From assembly GCA_947311845.1 (NCBI GenBank), contig CAMZMU010000071.1, positions 16,982,578 through 17,046,577 on the forward strand: a DNA stretch of 64,000 nt, read 5' to 3'. The stretch comes from Poa pratensis (lineage: Eukaryota; Streptophyta; Magnoliopsida; Poales; Poaceae). This document shows, one piece after another, positions 33,155 through 45,272 of the stretch. Within the stretch, counting starts at the first letter, position 1; every line of letters starts with the position of its first letter. Both the position numbers and the translations under genes were made by a program. The notes under the pieces were generated by a model. It saw only the letters and a list, made by a program, of their open reading frames with translations. It did no database searches and was not told the origin of the DNA.

Positions 33155-33905
33155 TGAACATGAACCTAGGCCGAGTTATGTAACACACGATGTAACCCCC
33201 AGCAGGTTTCAGACGCGCTCTTTTCCTTACCAGGGTACCTAAGGGGACTGGAAGGTTTTTAATGAGGCGGCTTGCTGGTGTATCTTTAATAAAGAAGAAT
33301 TTGAGAAGAAATCTTTTCTCTGTTTTACTTTTTATGCATAGATTATGTTTATAAAGCTTTGCCCAAAGGAGTGCTTAGCAAAAAAGTCCTATAGCTGTTG
33401 CCCAAGAGAGCACGCATAGAGATGTTTGAGGTCAATGGGGTAATGATGCATAGTTTAAGCCTTTACTTAAACATTGATCCAGGGCTTGGGGACTTATGAA
33501 TTATAAGTTCATAAGTTTTAATCCTAAGACCCGGCTTTTAAGCCTTAATTTTGTTCTTGGTTAAACTTGCCTATCAGTTTGATGTTACTCACAATTTTAT
33601 GACCAGATTGCTTACTTGTTAATTCAATCAACTATGATGCCCATGCTGGGACTTAGTTTGACCCTGTTTTAGCAAAGGAAAAAGTAGCAACTGAGAAAGT
33701 CATGTGAAAACCGACTGATAAGAAGCTAAAGATAAACCAAAAGGGTCATCTAAACCATAAAAAGTATAAGTTATTACAAAATATTGAGTATTTCATATAG
33801 TGCACAGACGCACCATCAAATAAAAGGCAAAGTATTTCAGAGCATATTACAATGCCCATTGGCCGAATAATTGTTTTGCAGGAAAAGGTGAAGCAGGAAG
33901 CTGGC
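33155..33905. other. Region between pol and the antisense gene of C
   Basis: No coding seen. It includes ATTGATCCAGGGCTTGGGGACTTATG near 33472, a further polypurine-like string. Present inverted at 22107-22840. Confidence 0.6.
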
Positions 33906-36900
33906 TCAGATAGCCGGGTTATCGGTTGAGGTTCCCTTGGCAGCTTCAGCTTCGGCAGAAGCCGGGTTATCTTCAGGAGCTTTGGCCTGGGAATCAGTCG
34001 GTGCAGTGCCTTGATCTTCTGCAGTTCCTTAGCAACATCAGCCGGCTTTTCCATGATTGGCGTGTGGGGCACGGCTGGGTGCAGGGACAACTGGAGTAGA
34101 GGTACTTGGCGCTGCAGCTTTCTTCATCTTTGCAATGGAGTCTCTCAGCTTGGCCAGTAGATCAAAATGCTTGGGTTCAGGAGTGGGGATTGGAGTGTTG
34201 TTCTCATCCACTGCATCTTGGAAAACCGACAGATTGAGGCCCTCAGCTATTTTGCAAGCAATAGGCCGGGTTTGGGCAGAAATTTCCTTGAAATCTTTTC
34301 CTCCAAACTTGGTGCCATCAGCGTTGTACTGAGGAATCCTTTGACAAAAGGAGCCGGGTTAAGGCGTGGGTTGTAAGCTTTGGCAAGAGCTAAGCTGCGC
34401 ATTGCGCCAACCCGGCATGCTGAGCGCGTCCAGAGGTCTAACCACTCGGGGATCGTGGAAAGCTGATGCAGGGATCATATATCACTTGGGGAGGAGCACA
34501 GTTGCTCTTAACACGCTTCATGATCTCAGCAGTGCCAAACTGGAATTGCCGATGATGGTGTTCAAGCAGTTCAACTTCTCTGGATATGATCTCCTGATGG
34601 CAGCATTCTGTTCGCCTGAAAAGTATGATGTGGGTTAGTATGTGAAAGCCGAGTAAAGAAGAAAAAGTGAAAAGAAGTGGTGCTTACCAATGAGTGGATT
34701 GAGGATATCCTTGATATGGTCTTTCAGGGTGTCCAAGTATTTCTGGACACTGATCATCTTGTCATAGCAGACCTTGTATTATCTCCAGCCTCTTCCAACT
34801 CCTTCAGTTTGGTGTTCTCTGCAGTTAGAGATTCAATTGTTTTCTCCAAGTCTGAAGCATGAACTTCAGTTTCCTTGCGCAGCTTGGTTTCAACTTCAAG
34901 GAGTTGGTTGGTCTTGGCAAGTATTTGGTCATTTGGGACACATATCTCTGAAAAAAGAATAGCAAGTTAGAAACATGGGGACTGAATATATTTCAGTCGG
35001 CAATTGAAAGAAATAGTAAGTTGACAGTGAAATTATATGCAGGCAGAGTATTTATACAAGTTCCGAGTGACCGAAGAGCAGATCACTCGGCACTTGGGGA
35101 CTGGTATGTCTTTTAAAGTTTTACAAGTTATTCAGTAATGCATTTTCAAAGTTCCAGATAAATTGTTAACATATTACCCGGAACTTGGGGGTTATGAGGA
35201 TTTGAAAGTATTGTTATGGTGAAAGGCAGAATTAATGAGGATTTGAAATCAGAAAGTAAAACAAGTTCCATGTTATCGTAGACTGATAACTCGGAACTTG
35301 GGGACTGGGATATTCTGAAGTTTTCAAAATGATGGCAGAAGAGATATATATTTTCAAGTACCGAGTGACTGAGGACAGTTTACTCGATACTTGGGGACTG
35401 GGTTTGGTATATAAGATATGAAGAGGAAAGATATGTACCTGATGTTCTTGGACAAGAGAATCCACAAGTTTGCCCTCAGCAAGTTTGTATGTGTTGTACT
35501 CAGTCAACAGATTTTCAAAGTTTGTATGGCCATATTGTGGCACAGTGGAGCCTTCGCCTTTATCAGTCGGCTTCGACGGGGCAACAAACTTGGTTGCAGT
35601 TTTGAGGGGAGAGACTTCTCAGTAAAGCAAGCTCCTGTGATCACGACTTCTGGATCAGTCGGTTTTTCAGCAGGAGAGGAGAAACATTCCTCTGGTCAGT
35701 TGTCTGCTCCTTATCAGTCGGCTCAGCATGTTTTTCAGGGTATCTCCAAGTTATCCTCTTCAGCAATGGGAGGGCTTGGATCGCACTAAGAGTAGCTTTT
35801 GCCCTGAAATTGCAAGTATGAAAGTAATATAAGAAAGAGTAAAAGAAAGCAAAGTTGATAAGTACAAGTAATAGAAGGTTATATATTACCCGGTATTGAC
35901 TTGAAAGTCACGGGGGAGGTCATTGCTGGAGCCTGAAGAAGCTGTAAGGGAGTATGACTTAGAAACTCGGATTTGACCAGCTAAAGGATAACTATCAGAG
36001 GGATGTTTTTGTGGTTCAAAGTTGGAAAAGGAAGTACCAGGACGGCGTGGAGAGGGAATGTTTGGGATTCCCGGGTTAAGAGGATCCTCACCAGGGGAGG
36101 TCCGAGTAGCTCTCCTCTTGGAGAGGGTTCAGCAGAATTCTGCGAAGATTTTTGAAGAAGAGTTTGGTTGAGTTTTTGCATAGCAGGATAAGAATATGGT
36201 TCTATGGATATGCGAGAATATGGCACCTTGGCACAGATGGTGCGAGCCTTCCTTTTCCCGGTAGCAGCAGATTCAGTAGCTTCAGAGCTATGGCCGGGTG
36301 AAGGGGTGGCTGCCTTTTCAGCCGGTTCTGGTATTATAAAGTGGGCATCAGTGGATAAATTGGGTTGAGTTTCGTTCTCAATTAAGCTTATGAAGAAGTG
36401 GCCGAGGGAGTCAAGTTCACCTTCTTCTTCTCTTTTCTTTTTTTCTTCTTCTTCTTCACTCGAGGACTGAGCCTCGTCATCATCATCTTCATCATCGTCT
36501 GCCTCAGGAGTGGCAGGGGGTTTCAACTTGCCACCAGTCATCAGATTCCTAGTGAAAAAGTAGAAGCAAAGTAATCAGTATACAATTGAGAAAAGAGTAT
36601 GTTATTAGATTTTTATCAGTCGGTACTTACTGGTGGTGCCGGGTTATTCTTACTGAATGGCAGAAGGCCATTTTCTTTGATCGTCTCAACCTTTTCAGCA
36701 AGGAAGGCCTTGATAGCCTTGTTCAGAGCAGTGTTTGGGTAGGACTTCTCCGAGTAACGGAGGGAATCAGTCAGATGGCCCGAGTAATCGCAAAGAAGCT
36801 TCTTGCGATACTGTTGGGCTGAATTCGCCAACCCATCCACGTTTTGATCAGATCAGTTCCACGGAGACCGTGTGTAACAAGAACCGAGATCTTCTTGAGA

Positions 36901-37594
36901 AGAGGCTGGATAGCTTCTCTCTCGGTGTCAGAGGCAAAGGATTTCATGTTGTTGTTGAGAATGAGGGGTTCGACCGAATAACCCGGTAAAGGGTGTTCAC
37001 TGGCTGGTATCTTGGCTTTACAGTAAAAGTATGATTTTTGCCAATGTTTCACGTGGGTATGAAGTTCTAGAGAAGGCATGGCAGAACCTTTGCGGCGTTG
37101 AATAGAAACACCGCCACAGACCAAGAGGGGGCCATTCTTGTGCTCACGCTGAGGTTTGCACAAGAATAGCTCCAGAAAAAGGCTATCAAGGATGATTCAC
37201 AAAGAACAATGTAATTACTAATGTTCAAGATGGAATTGGGTCCGAGATCGAAGACCCGGAGGCCGTAGTGACGAAGAAGATCCCTAAAGAAAGGATGACC
37301 CGGGGGACGAAAACCCCGGGTGACATGCTCAAGAAAGCAGATAACTTCACCTTCCTTGGGGGAAGGCCGAGTCTCCTCTTCAGTCCCTCTCCACTCGATC
37401 TCCGACTGAAGAGGAAGAACGCCGGCCTCTGCCAGTTCTTCCAGCTTGGTCTGTGTAGCCATGGATTTGGCCCAGTTGGCCGTAATCCCAGATTTGCGCT
37501 TGGTGGTCTTCTTGATCTTCTTTGATGCCGATGCGGTGGCGCCATCACCGGCCTTGGCCTTGGCCTTCAGCTTCCTCGGATCTTTGGGTGCCAT
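33906..37594 (-). pseudogene. C antisense spliced gene (putative gypsy-type transposon domain), 5 exons
   Basis: Exons on the minus strand: 37594-36631 (MAPKDPRKLKAK; FLEHVTRGFRPPGHPFFRDL; LRVFDLGPNSILNISNYIVL), 36548-35890 (acidic then Ser/Pro-rich), 35803-35439 (TVPQYGHTNFENLLTEYNTY), 34947-34688 (coiled coil) and 34615-33906 (helical end, Pro/Ala/Glu tail). Donors GTAAGTACC, GTAATAT, GTACATA, GTAAGCAC and AG acceptors are present at each boundary. A deletion with loss of frame near 37180, another near 36820 and small indels in exons 4 and 5 disable it. Transcription would start from the minus-strand TATA box at 37906-37916, independent of the LTR. Role unknown. Confidence 0.75.
35091..35402 (+). 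repeat. C polypurine-tract-like repeat array
   Basis: Four copies of a CTTGGGGACTGG-type motif: CACTTGGGGACTGG (35091), GAACTTGGGGGTT (35181), GAACTTGGGGACTGG (35294) and ATACTTGGGGACTGG (35388), about 90-115 bp apart. All match the tract next to the LTRs (AAACTTGGGGACTAC, 38233-38247). They lie in intron 3 of the antisense gene. Confidence 0.7.
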
Positions 37595-37905
37595 GAGATC
37601 TAAAGATCTAGAAAATAGCAAGAAAAGAAAGGGGAAAATAACAAGCTCAAGAACAGCCCGAGGAAGAACAAGATGAGATCTAGATGGAAACCAAATGCAG
37701 GAATGAAAAACTTACCGGAGCTTGTGGAGATCTGGTGCGGAGTTGATTTCCTGGTGATTAGTTGCAGCAATGCGGGGTTGCAATGGCCGGCGGCGGTGCG
37801 GCAAGCTTGGAGGAACCCTAACCCTAGCTCGAGGAGAGAGAAAACGGGAGGTTGAAGATGAAGGGCGCGGTGAATGGGGAAAGTAAAACCCATTTACCGT
37901 GGTCC

Positions 37906-37916
37906 ATTATTTATAG
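37906..37916 (-). promoter_or_regulatory. Putative TATA box of the C antisense gene
   Basis: CTATAAATAAT on the minus strand, 312 bp before the ATG at 37594. Equivalent boxes exist in the left C unit (25465-25475) and in X (6396-6406). Confidence 0.5.
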
Positions 37917-38247
37917 CCCAGGGTGAAACCCTAGGAGCATGAAAAACGAGGAGATAAGGTTCTGGTTGACCATAGGTCAAAGATACGAGAGAATCTGTCA
38001 GAGAATGTCTCTTGGTCGTTGACTTGAGAGAGTTGAGTACGAGAGAAATGCTGGGTTATAAAGAGAACCGCCAAAAGGAGCTGGTCTGAAACATAACCTG
38101 ACCATTCAGTGTTAATGCTTTTTATTTTGTTTTCAGGAGTTTAACTCGGATAATCTCATCGGCAGCTACCCTCGAGTAATTGAATCAAGATCAAGGGTAT
38201 CAAGTGAAGCAACCGATGAGCTTATGCAAGTCAAACTTGGGGACTAC

Positions 38248-38826
38248 TGTTGGGGGGATAATAACCCGGTATACTTATGACCAAGGAATAATCAGTCGGG
38301 TGGCCCAAGGTCTGGTCTGAGTGATGTGTACAAGATATGGGCCGGGTTATAGTTGGGCCAATAGGCCTAATATGACTCGTCCCTGGAAGGACCTAGAAGA
38401 ACTGGAGTCCGAGTGAAGGAAGAAACCGGGTGACTTGGAAGTTACGGAAGGTCTAGAAGAACCTAGAGTAGGACGCCATGCTCGTAGGTAACTCGGTATT
38501 CATTGCAAAGTTCGGGAGACCCGGGCGTAGATAGATAAGTTCTAAGTCTCAAGTCATAAGATATAACCCTAGTTCGATATCATCGCTATCAAGCGAAACC
38601 CTTGTAACCTGTCTCGTAACCCGGATCTGTTGTCGTAGCCGAGTTATCGTGACCTTGAGATCAATAACATAGAAGCAGGAAGTAGGTCTTTATCTCCAAT
38701 GGAGAGGCTGAACCTGGGTAAACCCTTTTTCCCCAATGAGCGTGACAATCTCCTGAAGGACCAAGGCGCCTTGCCCCAACATACAAGTTACCCTATGGTA
38801 ACATCTGCTGTGTTAACCCCACGACA
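38248..38826 (+). repeat. LTR3 of C (579 bp)
   Basis: TGTTGGGGGGATAATAACCC to CCCCACGACA, followed by the target duplication GGTTG (38827-38831). Compared with LTR2 it lacks about 24 bp that include the TATA box (joint GGGCG-TAGATAG near 38526). Confidence 0.9.
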
Positions 38827-39501
38827 GGTTGTATATTCCAATGATGAGCTTCCTCAAAAGTGCTCTAGGTCTTCATGAGCAACCAAGTTGGATGCACCCC
38901 CACTAGTTCCATTGGAGAGCTTTCATACACATATAGCTCTATGTGCATCCGTTGCATGGCAATCACTACTCCTTACATAGCTTCGATTATAATACTTCCT
39001 CTTGTCTAATGATCACTTATAGCTTTGTGAGACTTTCTTCCATTGGCCTTCCAAACCCCCATTAATGTTCTCTTTGCCATAACATCCTGGTGCCAATACC
39101 AAATGCTTGCGCTCACCGGTTGAGTAGACTTCGAAACAGTTGATTCATGACGTTCATGTTTATGTTTACTTGGATGAATCCTTCTATGTTATGAAAATTT
39201 GCTTGATGCTTGGATTGAAGGATAGAACTCCTACGCTGGATACTTAAACCATCTTTAATGAACCTTGTACGGTTTCATATCTTTAAAGCGATAGTTCATG
39301 AAAACTTTTAGCTTGTTTGACTCTTGCTTTATTATCTCTTATATCAACTATAGACATTTGCTTTGAATGATTTGATCTCAGCTCACATGCCTTACATTAT
39401 TATTGGATCAAGATTATATTGGTAGCATGTCACTTCAGAAATTATTTTCTTTTTATCGTTTACCTACTCGAGGACGAGTAGGAACTAAGCTTGGGGACGC
39501 T
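38827..39501 (+). mobile_element. S2 internal region, right part
   Basis: Continues the S2 sequence interrupted at 20094. AT-rich, no coding. It ends in the stem-loop CCTACTCG-AGGA-CGAGTAGG (39463-39482) and the polypurine tract AACTAAGCTTGGGGACGCT next to the LTR. Confidence 0.75.
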
Positions 39502-41092
39502 TGATACGTCTCCAACGTATCCATAATTTCTGATGTTCCATGCTTATATTATACCAATTGCTACATGTTTTATATACACTTCATATCACTTTTATGCATT
39601 TTCTGGGACTAACCTATTAACAAGATGCCACAGTGCCAGTTCCCTGTTTTCTGCTGTTTCTGGTTTCAGAAAAGTACTTCTGCGAATATTCTCGGAATTG
39701 CACGAAACAAAAGGCCACGTCCCTATTTTTCCAACACGTACACGAAGTCCGAAGGAGAGACGAAGAGGAGCCAGGAGCCAGCCAAACCACATGGTGGCGC
39801 GGTGGGCCCCCCTGCCGCGCCAGCCTATGGGTTGGGCCCCTCGGGGCTCCACCGACATCACCCCTTCGCCTATATATCGCCCCAGACGCGAAAACCCTAA
39901 AACACCAAGTCATATTTCCAGAAGAGTTCCGCAGCGCCGCCGCCATCGACGACAAGTTTCGGGGGACAGAAGTCTCTATTCCGGCACGCTGCCGGGACAG
40001 GGAATTGCCCCCGGAGCCATCTCCATCAACTCCACCGCCATCTTCATCGCCGCTGCATACTCCCATGATGAGGAGGGAGTAGTTCTCCCCCGAGGCTGAG
40101 GGCTCTACCGGTAGCTATGTGGTTCATCTATCTCTCCCATGGCGTGATCTTTATGTGATCGTGTGTATTGCTAGTATCGCTGAATTCATATGTAATGTTT
40201 ATGCTACTCAAGTGATTGTATCTAGTTTCTGGAGTCATTGTGACAACACGGTATCAAGGTGATAGTGTGGGTACTTGTGTGACTCTATGAATAATTTAGA
40301 TATCTATCATGGCTTGTTCTTGGGAACTGTGGTGTTTGTTCACTCAGACTTTGAGGAGTGCTTTTGCAGCCCTACACGTAGTACTCTTGTGTTATCAAGA
40401 AGGAGAATAATCCCGAGCAGTATTTACTTGTGTTCAGTTGTGCTAATCTAGTTGAATATGTAGATGTTACTCTTTATCTATTATGCACTCTATAGGTTAC
40501 TTTAATATGAACTCCGGTACTCTCCACGGTGTAAAGGTGACAGTGTGTGTACCGTGTGTGATTCCTTTATGACGTTGTGGCGCTTGTTTACTCTGGCTTG
40601 AGGTGTGATTTTGTAGCCCTACACAATGAATGGTGTTTGTTATCCAACAAGAGAGTGTTTAAGAGTAGCTTTTATTTATTCAGTTATGAGATCATTGTTG
40701 AGAGTGTCCACTAGTGAAAGTATGATCCCTAGGCCTTATTTCTAAGCATTGAAACACCGTTTACAACAAGTTCTGCTACATGTTTGCTTGCTGCCATTTT
40801 TATTCCAGATTGCAATCACTACTTATAATCATCCATATTACTTGTATTTCACTATCTCTTCGCCGAACTAGTGCACCTATACATCTGACAAGTGTATTGG
40901 GTGTGTTGGGGACACAAGAGACTTCTTGTATCTTAATTGCAGGGTTGCTTGAGAGGGATATCTTTGACCTCTACCTCCTGAGTTCGATAAACCTTGGGTG
41001 ATTCACTTAAGGGAAACTTGCTGCTGTTCTACAAACCTCTGCGCTTGGAGGCCCAACACTGTCTACAAGAATAGAAGCACACGTAGACATCA
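39502..41092 (+). repeat. S2 3' LTR (1591 bp)
   Basis: TGATACGTCTCCAACG to GTAGACATCA. Its first 450 bp resemble the S1/S3 LTR, but the rest is different, so S2 belongs to a sister family. TATA-like CTATATATC near 39869. The next bases are LINE sequence, so S2 was inserted in or next to a LINE. Confidence 0.8.
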
Positions 41093-41848
41093 AACCCCTC
41101 GTCAGACATACTCCGTTCTTGCGCAAATATCTTTGGAAATTGATAGTTCCTTTGAAAATAAAAATCTTTATGTGCTTTGTTCAACGGAAAGTGCTTCTTA
41201 CTAAAGATAACCTCATTAGACGACATTGGGATGGTAGTAAAAAGTGTGCTTTTTTCATGCGGATGAGTCCGTTGAACACTTGTTTATCACTTGCCCTTTT
41301 GCTCGAGATATTTGGAGATTGCTTCATTTCACTTTTAACATCTCTCCTCCTACTAGTGTAGCTAATATGTTTGGGCATTGGTTAGATGGAGTAGATAAAA
41401 AACAAAGGCCGTATTCGAATTGGTACTTGCGCTTTTGTTTGGGCTATTTGGAATTGTCGAAATGATGTGGTTTTTAACAAAATTAGAGATGCTCATTTTT
41501 TGCAGGTGGTTCACCGAGCCCTTTATTGGATACATATGTGGTCCTTCCTCTTGCCACAAGAACAACGAGCACTCATGGATTTTGGATGTACCCGGTTGAT
41601 GTCGGTGGTCCAGGCTATTTTCAACCAAAATGGACGGCAGCATACTAGAAGACTTCAACATGTGTAGTCTTCGCTTGTCTGTTTTATTTCGGTGGCTGAT
41701 TCATGGAGCCACTTTAGTTGATCCATGAATGTAATAATTTCGACTTAATACTTGCACACTTGGTTACTTTCTTCATTTTTAATATAAAATGGTTGTGTGC
41801 ATCGTCATGATGCAGAGGCTGGGGCTATGCTCCCATTTCTTAAAAAAA
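41093..41848 (+). pseudogene. LINE 3' end: C-terminus of the ORF2 protein and 3' tail
   Basis: Translations in several frames give the zinc-binding region found at the end of plant LINE reverse transcriptases: LWKLIVPLKIKIFMCFVQRK, KDNLIRRHWDGSKKCAF, DESVEHLFITCPFARDIW and PPTSVANMFGHWL. The 3' untranslated end has GATGCAGAGGCTGGGGCTATG and a short A7 tail (41842-41848), as in grass LINEs. 5'-truncated and frameshifted. Confidence 0.8.
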
Positions 41849-41861
41849 TGGTGTTGTCTCT

Positions 41862-42974
41862 CTTTTCTTTTCTTTTCTTTTCTTTTCGAAGTGGAGGTTA
41901 AGACCCCAGCCTCTATATCAAAATGATGCGCACGGCCTTTTTTATTAGGTTATTCTACAAAACCTGGCAAAACAAATACATCAATAGACCCAGAGCCACT
42001 TTCCTAGCGACCTCTGTCGCAACATCTAAATTGATAATGCGGGTGATCCTCATTGGGGACATATGCCATGACCTCAATACAATGCACACCATCTAAGCCG
42101 AAGGCCTCACCAAATCAACCAGCGGCGAGGTGAGAGCAGAAGCTGGTCCAGCAGACCCAGAACGTGCACGTCTGTGCACACTCTAGAAGACACCGCCATC
42201 CTCCGTCTATCCATGTTCATGAGAGATCAACACATTGCCCTTGTCAGGCCTACAGTCGAAGCTACGTCAATGCCAGACAGCTCCACCGCCCTGTGCACGT
42301 CCATTTATATGTGTCCAACAACGAGACCCCTCTGCGCCACTCCACCGAGACCCGTCATCATCGACGTGGTAGATGCCACGCCGCGCCACTTCTTGATGCT
42401 TCCAGCAAGCATCTGCTCCAAAAACGATGCCCTCAGGAGGGAGAACGGCACTAGCGCCGTCACTGTCCGATCCAGAAGACCCCTAGATCAAGGGTTTCCC
42501 CTCGAGCAGGCCGAGTGAGGAGACGATGAGTGCAAAGGCGATGCCTTAACATGGTAACGAGACGCATAGGTGCCGCCATCGATCGTCGTGACCAAAGTCG
42601 GAGCTCAGGTTTCACCGGCAGCCACACCTCCCCAGCTCGTAGCCGGCTCGATCGTCCTCGATATGTGCAGATGAGCTCCGTACGAACCCCCAACCGCTCC
42701 ACCGCATGACCATGGGTCGCGTCGATGACGGATCTGGTCGGGAGCCAGATCAGCGGCCCTCCGCCGCCAACCACCACATGTACACCCCGCATACGCCGCT
42801 AGGCCATGGAGTCGACGGCTGCCGCCGCACAGCCAAGGATCGCCGCCCTGATACCGCGGACGATCTCCCCCACTAACACAGCCCCAGCCACCTCTGGAGG
42901 ACACCGCCACAATCCACCTACCCAGACGCCTTCGACACAGGGCCAGCCGCCACCGCGGCCAACGTTGGCGGCAA
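41862..42974 (-). mobile_element. Second LINE 3' end, minus strand, with (CTTTT)n tail
   Basis: Bases 41862-41887 are (CTTTT)n, the complement of an (AAAAG)n tail. Next comes the complement of GAGGCTGGGGTCTTAACC and GGCCGTGCGCATCATTTTG, a LINE 3' end of the same broad type as the neighbour. The GC-rich sequence onward is probably LINE 3' untranslated region. I see no convincing ORF2 domain, and the right boundary is a guess. Confidence 0.5.
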
Positions 42975-43790
42975 GTAGGGCCGTCTTTGGCCCAGTGCGA
43001 GAGGTGCGACGGTCCAGGGCCCGGCTAAATAGGGGCCCATTTCAGATATAAATACAGTATAAACAATACAGAGTAGAGGAAAAATAAAAAGGCCCAGGCG
43101 TGACTCAATTCCGTGAGCCCAGCAAGAAGCGTACAACTCAGCCACCGGGCCTGTCAGCCATGCACGAACGCACCGCACGAGAGCTGACCTTTCCTTTTCC
43201 CCAATGGCTTAATCCTCTCGATCGAATCACACATGGAAACGTCAGGCGATCACGGAGACGCACCGCACGGAATATTTGCCTCGCCTAACGCAAGATCTAA
43301 TGAGATCATCAATCCATCATTCGGATCATCGTTCGGAATCAAGATCATTATTCGAAAGGTAAATTCTCATATCAATATATTCCTAATTTCTAGGCGAATA
43401 TTTTTCCGTGGTCTCAAACTCAGAAACTCTCGATCTAAAAACTTAAAATTTTCAATCTATAATCTGCTATTCGTGTTTCTCACTTGTAGCGTAATCATGC
43501 TACCTAAAAAACATCTATCTGGCAGCATAATCATTGATGATTTTACGTCAAAAAATGCACGAAAGTCTCGTTTCGAGGTTACCATGATATTTATATATTT
43601 TTTGGTGCTTTGTAATTTATAAGATACCTAGTATGGAACAAAGGAAAAAAACAAATGTTTGATTCTAGTAAAAAATATCAGTTTTATGACTCTATCAATT
43701 TAATATGTTCATGTATTGAATCGAATTTTTTTCTCTATTGGGCCCATTGGTGGAGTTCGCACTGGGGCCTATAAAATCGTAGAGCCGGCC
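42975..43790. mobile_element. Possible hAT-like DNA transposon remnant
   Basis: Flanked by GGCGGCAA (42967-42974) and GCCGGCAA (43791-43798), an 8-bp near-duplication with 7 of 8 matches. The ends share imperfect inverted similarity (GGCCG.CT then GGCCC-AGTGCGA). No transposase frame. 8-bp duplications fit the hAT superfamily, but the terminal repeats are poor. Confidence 0.3.
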
Positions 43791-44032
43791 GCCGGCAACG
43801 GCTGCAGGAAGAAACCAGGATCGGGGGCTTTGGCGGCCCTAGGGCTGGGGCCACTTGCGTCGCCTTGGGGAGTGACGCGAAGGGGCACGTCTCTGGAATC
43901 CTATGGCTAATCCGGTATCTTGGTGTTGCTTATGGTGGTAGTTGATGTGAAAGGTTATTGTTGCATGTCTTTAATCGCTTCAATATGATATTCTAGTATC
44001 TTGTCCATTGTTTTTTCTCATTTTGATAATTC
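43791..44032. other. Unassigned
   Basis: No gene or repeat recognised. Confidence 0.3.
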
Positions 44033-44321
44033 TCGCTTTTCTATTTGATATATTTTATCAGGTTTTACTATTTATATCTTTAAACTAATTTGGTGGCCCA
44101 ACAAAACCTCTTTTCGGTTCACCAAGTAAAGTCCCCATTTATTGTGAATAAAACTTGTGGACCACATGGAGATGATCGAGTTTGTTAATAGTTCAGTTAC
44201 TTAGGTACTGAGCCTACTGTCGATTATATATATGGTTCCCTCTCTTGTTTCGTGGAATACAAAAGAGACCCAAGTTTTGTCCACTTGCTGACAGTTGTGT
44301 CGATGTCTTGTGTAGGAACTA

Positions 44322-44681
44322 CTAGAAAAATACCCCGCGCGTTGCAGCGGGAATTTCATTAAGAACTTTGTGTAAATGAAGACATATAAAATATGAAGTT
44401 GTTTATAGAAATATGAACAAAATCTCACAATAGTCGAGAGGTTATATTTAATTGACACGAAATTGTTGTGTATTAGCCGATAAATAATAGTGATGTGGAC
44501 GTTGGCTAAAAAGAAGTGACGTGGATAGATTGTATGTACATATAGTATAATTAATGAATATTAGTGGGGATGATATGAACAAATGATTGGCTAAAAGAAT
44601 GAATGATGTGGATAGCTTGCATGTTGAGATAGAAAATAATTAATGCATGTTAGTGGGGTTTTGCTTTATAAAAAGTATAGA
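44322..44681 (-). mobile_element. Small Helitron (360 bp), empty site preserved in copy 2
   Basis: On the minus strand it starts TCTATACTTTTTATAAAG and ends with a GC hairpin (CCCGCTGCAACGCGCGGG) and TATTTTTCTAG, inserted between A and T. The paralogous site at about 58020 reads GGAACTATTACTTGG with no insertion, fixing both ends. No coding capacity, so non-autonomous. Confidence 0.93.
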
Positions 44682-45272
44682 TTACTTGGAATGGGATACA
44701 CCGGGAATTTGAGTTGAAGATGTGGGGACATACATGTCTCATCTACCTTGCTGGGTAGAAAAATTGATTATAATATGTCTGCGAGGTTTCTTAAAAGTGC
44801 TCATAGGATAGTATGTGCTTGTGAACGTTTTTAAGGCTGACTGTACGTGCATGTTTATGAATTATAAGCGTGTACTTGGGTGTCTACGAGATAGCCGTGC
44901 ACTTAAGTCATCGGATAGAAAACTTGTAAGTAGCTCAACAAAAGGAACTAGCCAGTGGCGAGAGAGACAGAGAGAAAGCAATGTGTTATGAATCTATTCT
45001 GATCTCTCCTCAATAGTCTGAGAACAGACATATAACACAACCGTCTTAAACTGGGCACATGTCAAGTATTCACAAGCTTGTTGACACATACACACAAAGT
45101 TGGTGCAGCAAACAAAAATTTAATCTTCCACCAAAATGGATTCTCGTGCGATGCGGGTAGTGAGACGGGCGGCGGAGTAGGACTGTGTGTGAACTGCTCC
45201 TCTTCTCACTCACTTGGTGGATATGTAAGAGGTGCCTTATAGTCTAGTCCATCTCTCTCCCCACAAAAATGT

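Larger units (their letters stand above)
20129..38826 (+). mobile_element. C: composite Tat-lineage gypsy element with two internal regions
   Basis: Outer target duplication GGTTG (20090-20094 or 20124-20128, and 38827-38831). Content: only TGTTGGG of the left LTR, then a rearranged left internal region (20136-25806), a shared LTR2 (25807-26411), a complete but mutated internal region (26412-38247) and LTR3 (38248-38826). The left region runs inverted from 20136 to about 23190 and then direct from there to 25806. LTR2 is preceded by the polypurine tract and followed by the primer-binding site, so it serves both units. LTR2 alone has no target duplication. This fits an LTR-internal-LTR-internal-LTR array that later rearranged. 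Confidence 0.85.

Noticed and set aside
39617..40082. Overlapping 149-aa frames on both strands of the S2 LTR, and similar ones at 4683-5117 and 14224-14691
   Set aside because: GC-rich LTR sequence with low stop density. No conserved frame between S1, S2 and S3.
42164..43051. Open frames of 80-114 aa in the GC-rich block
   Set aside because: They lie in LINE 3' untranslated sequence, exist on both strands and show no domain.
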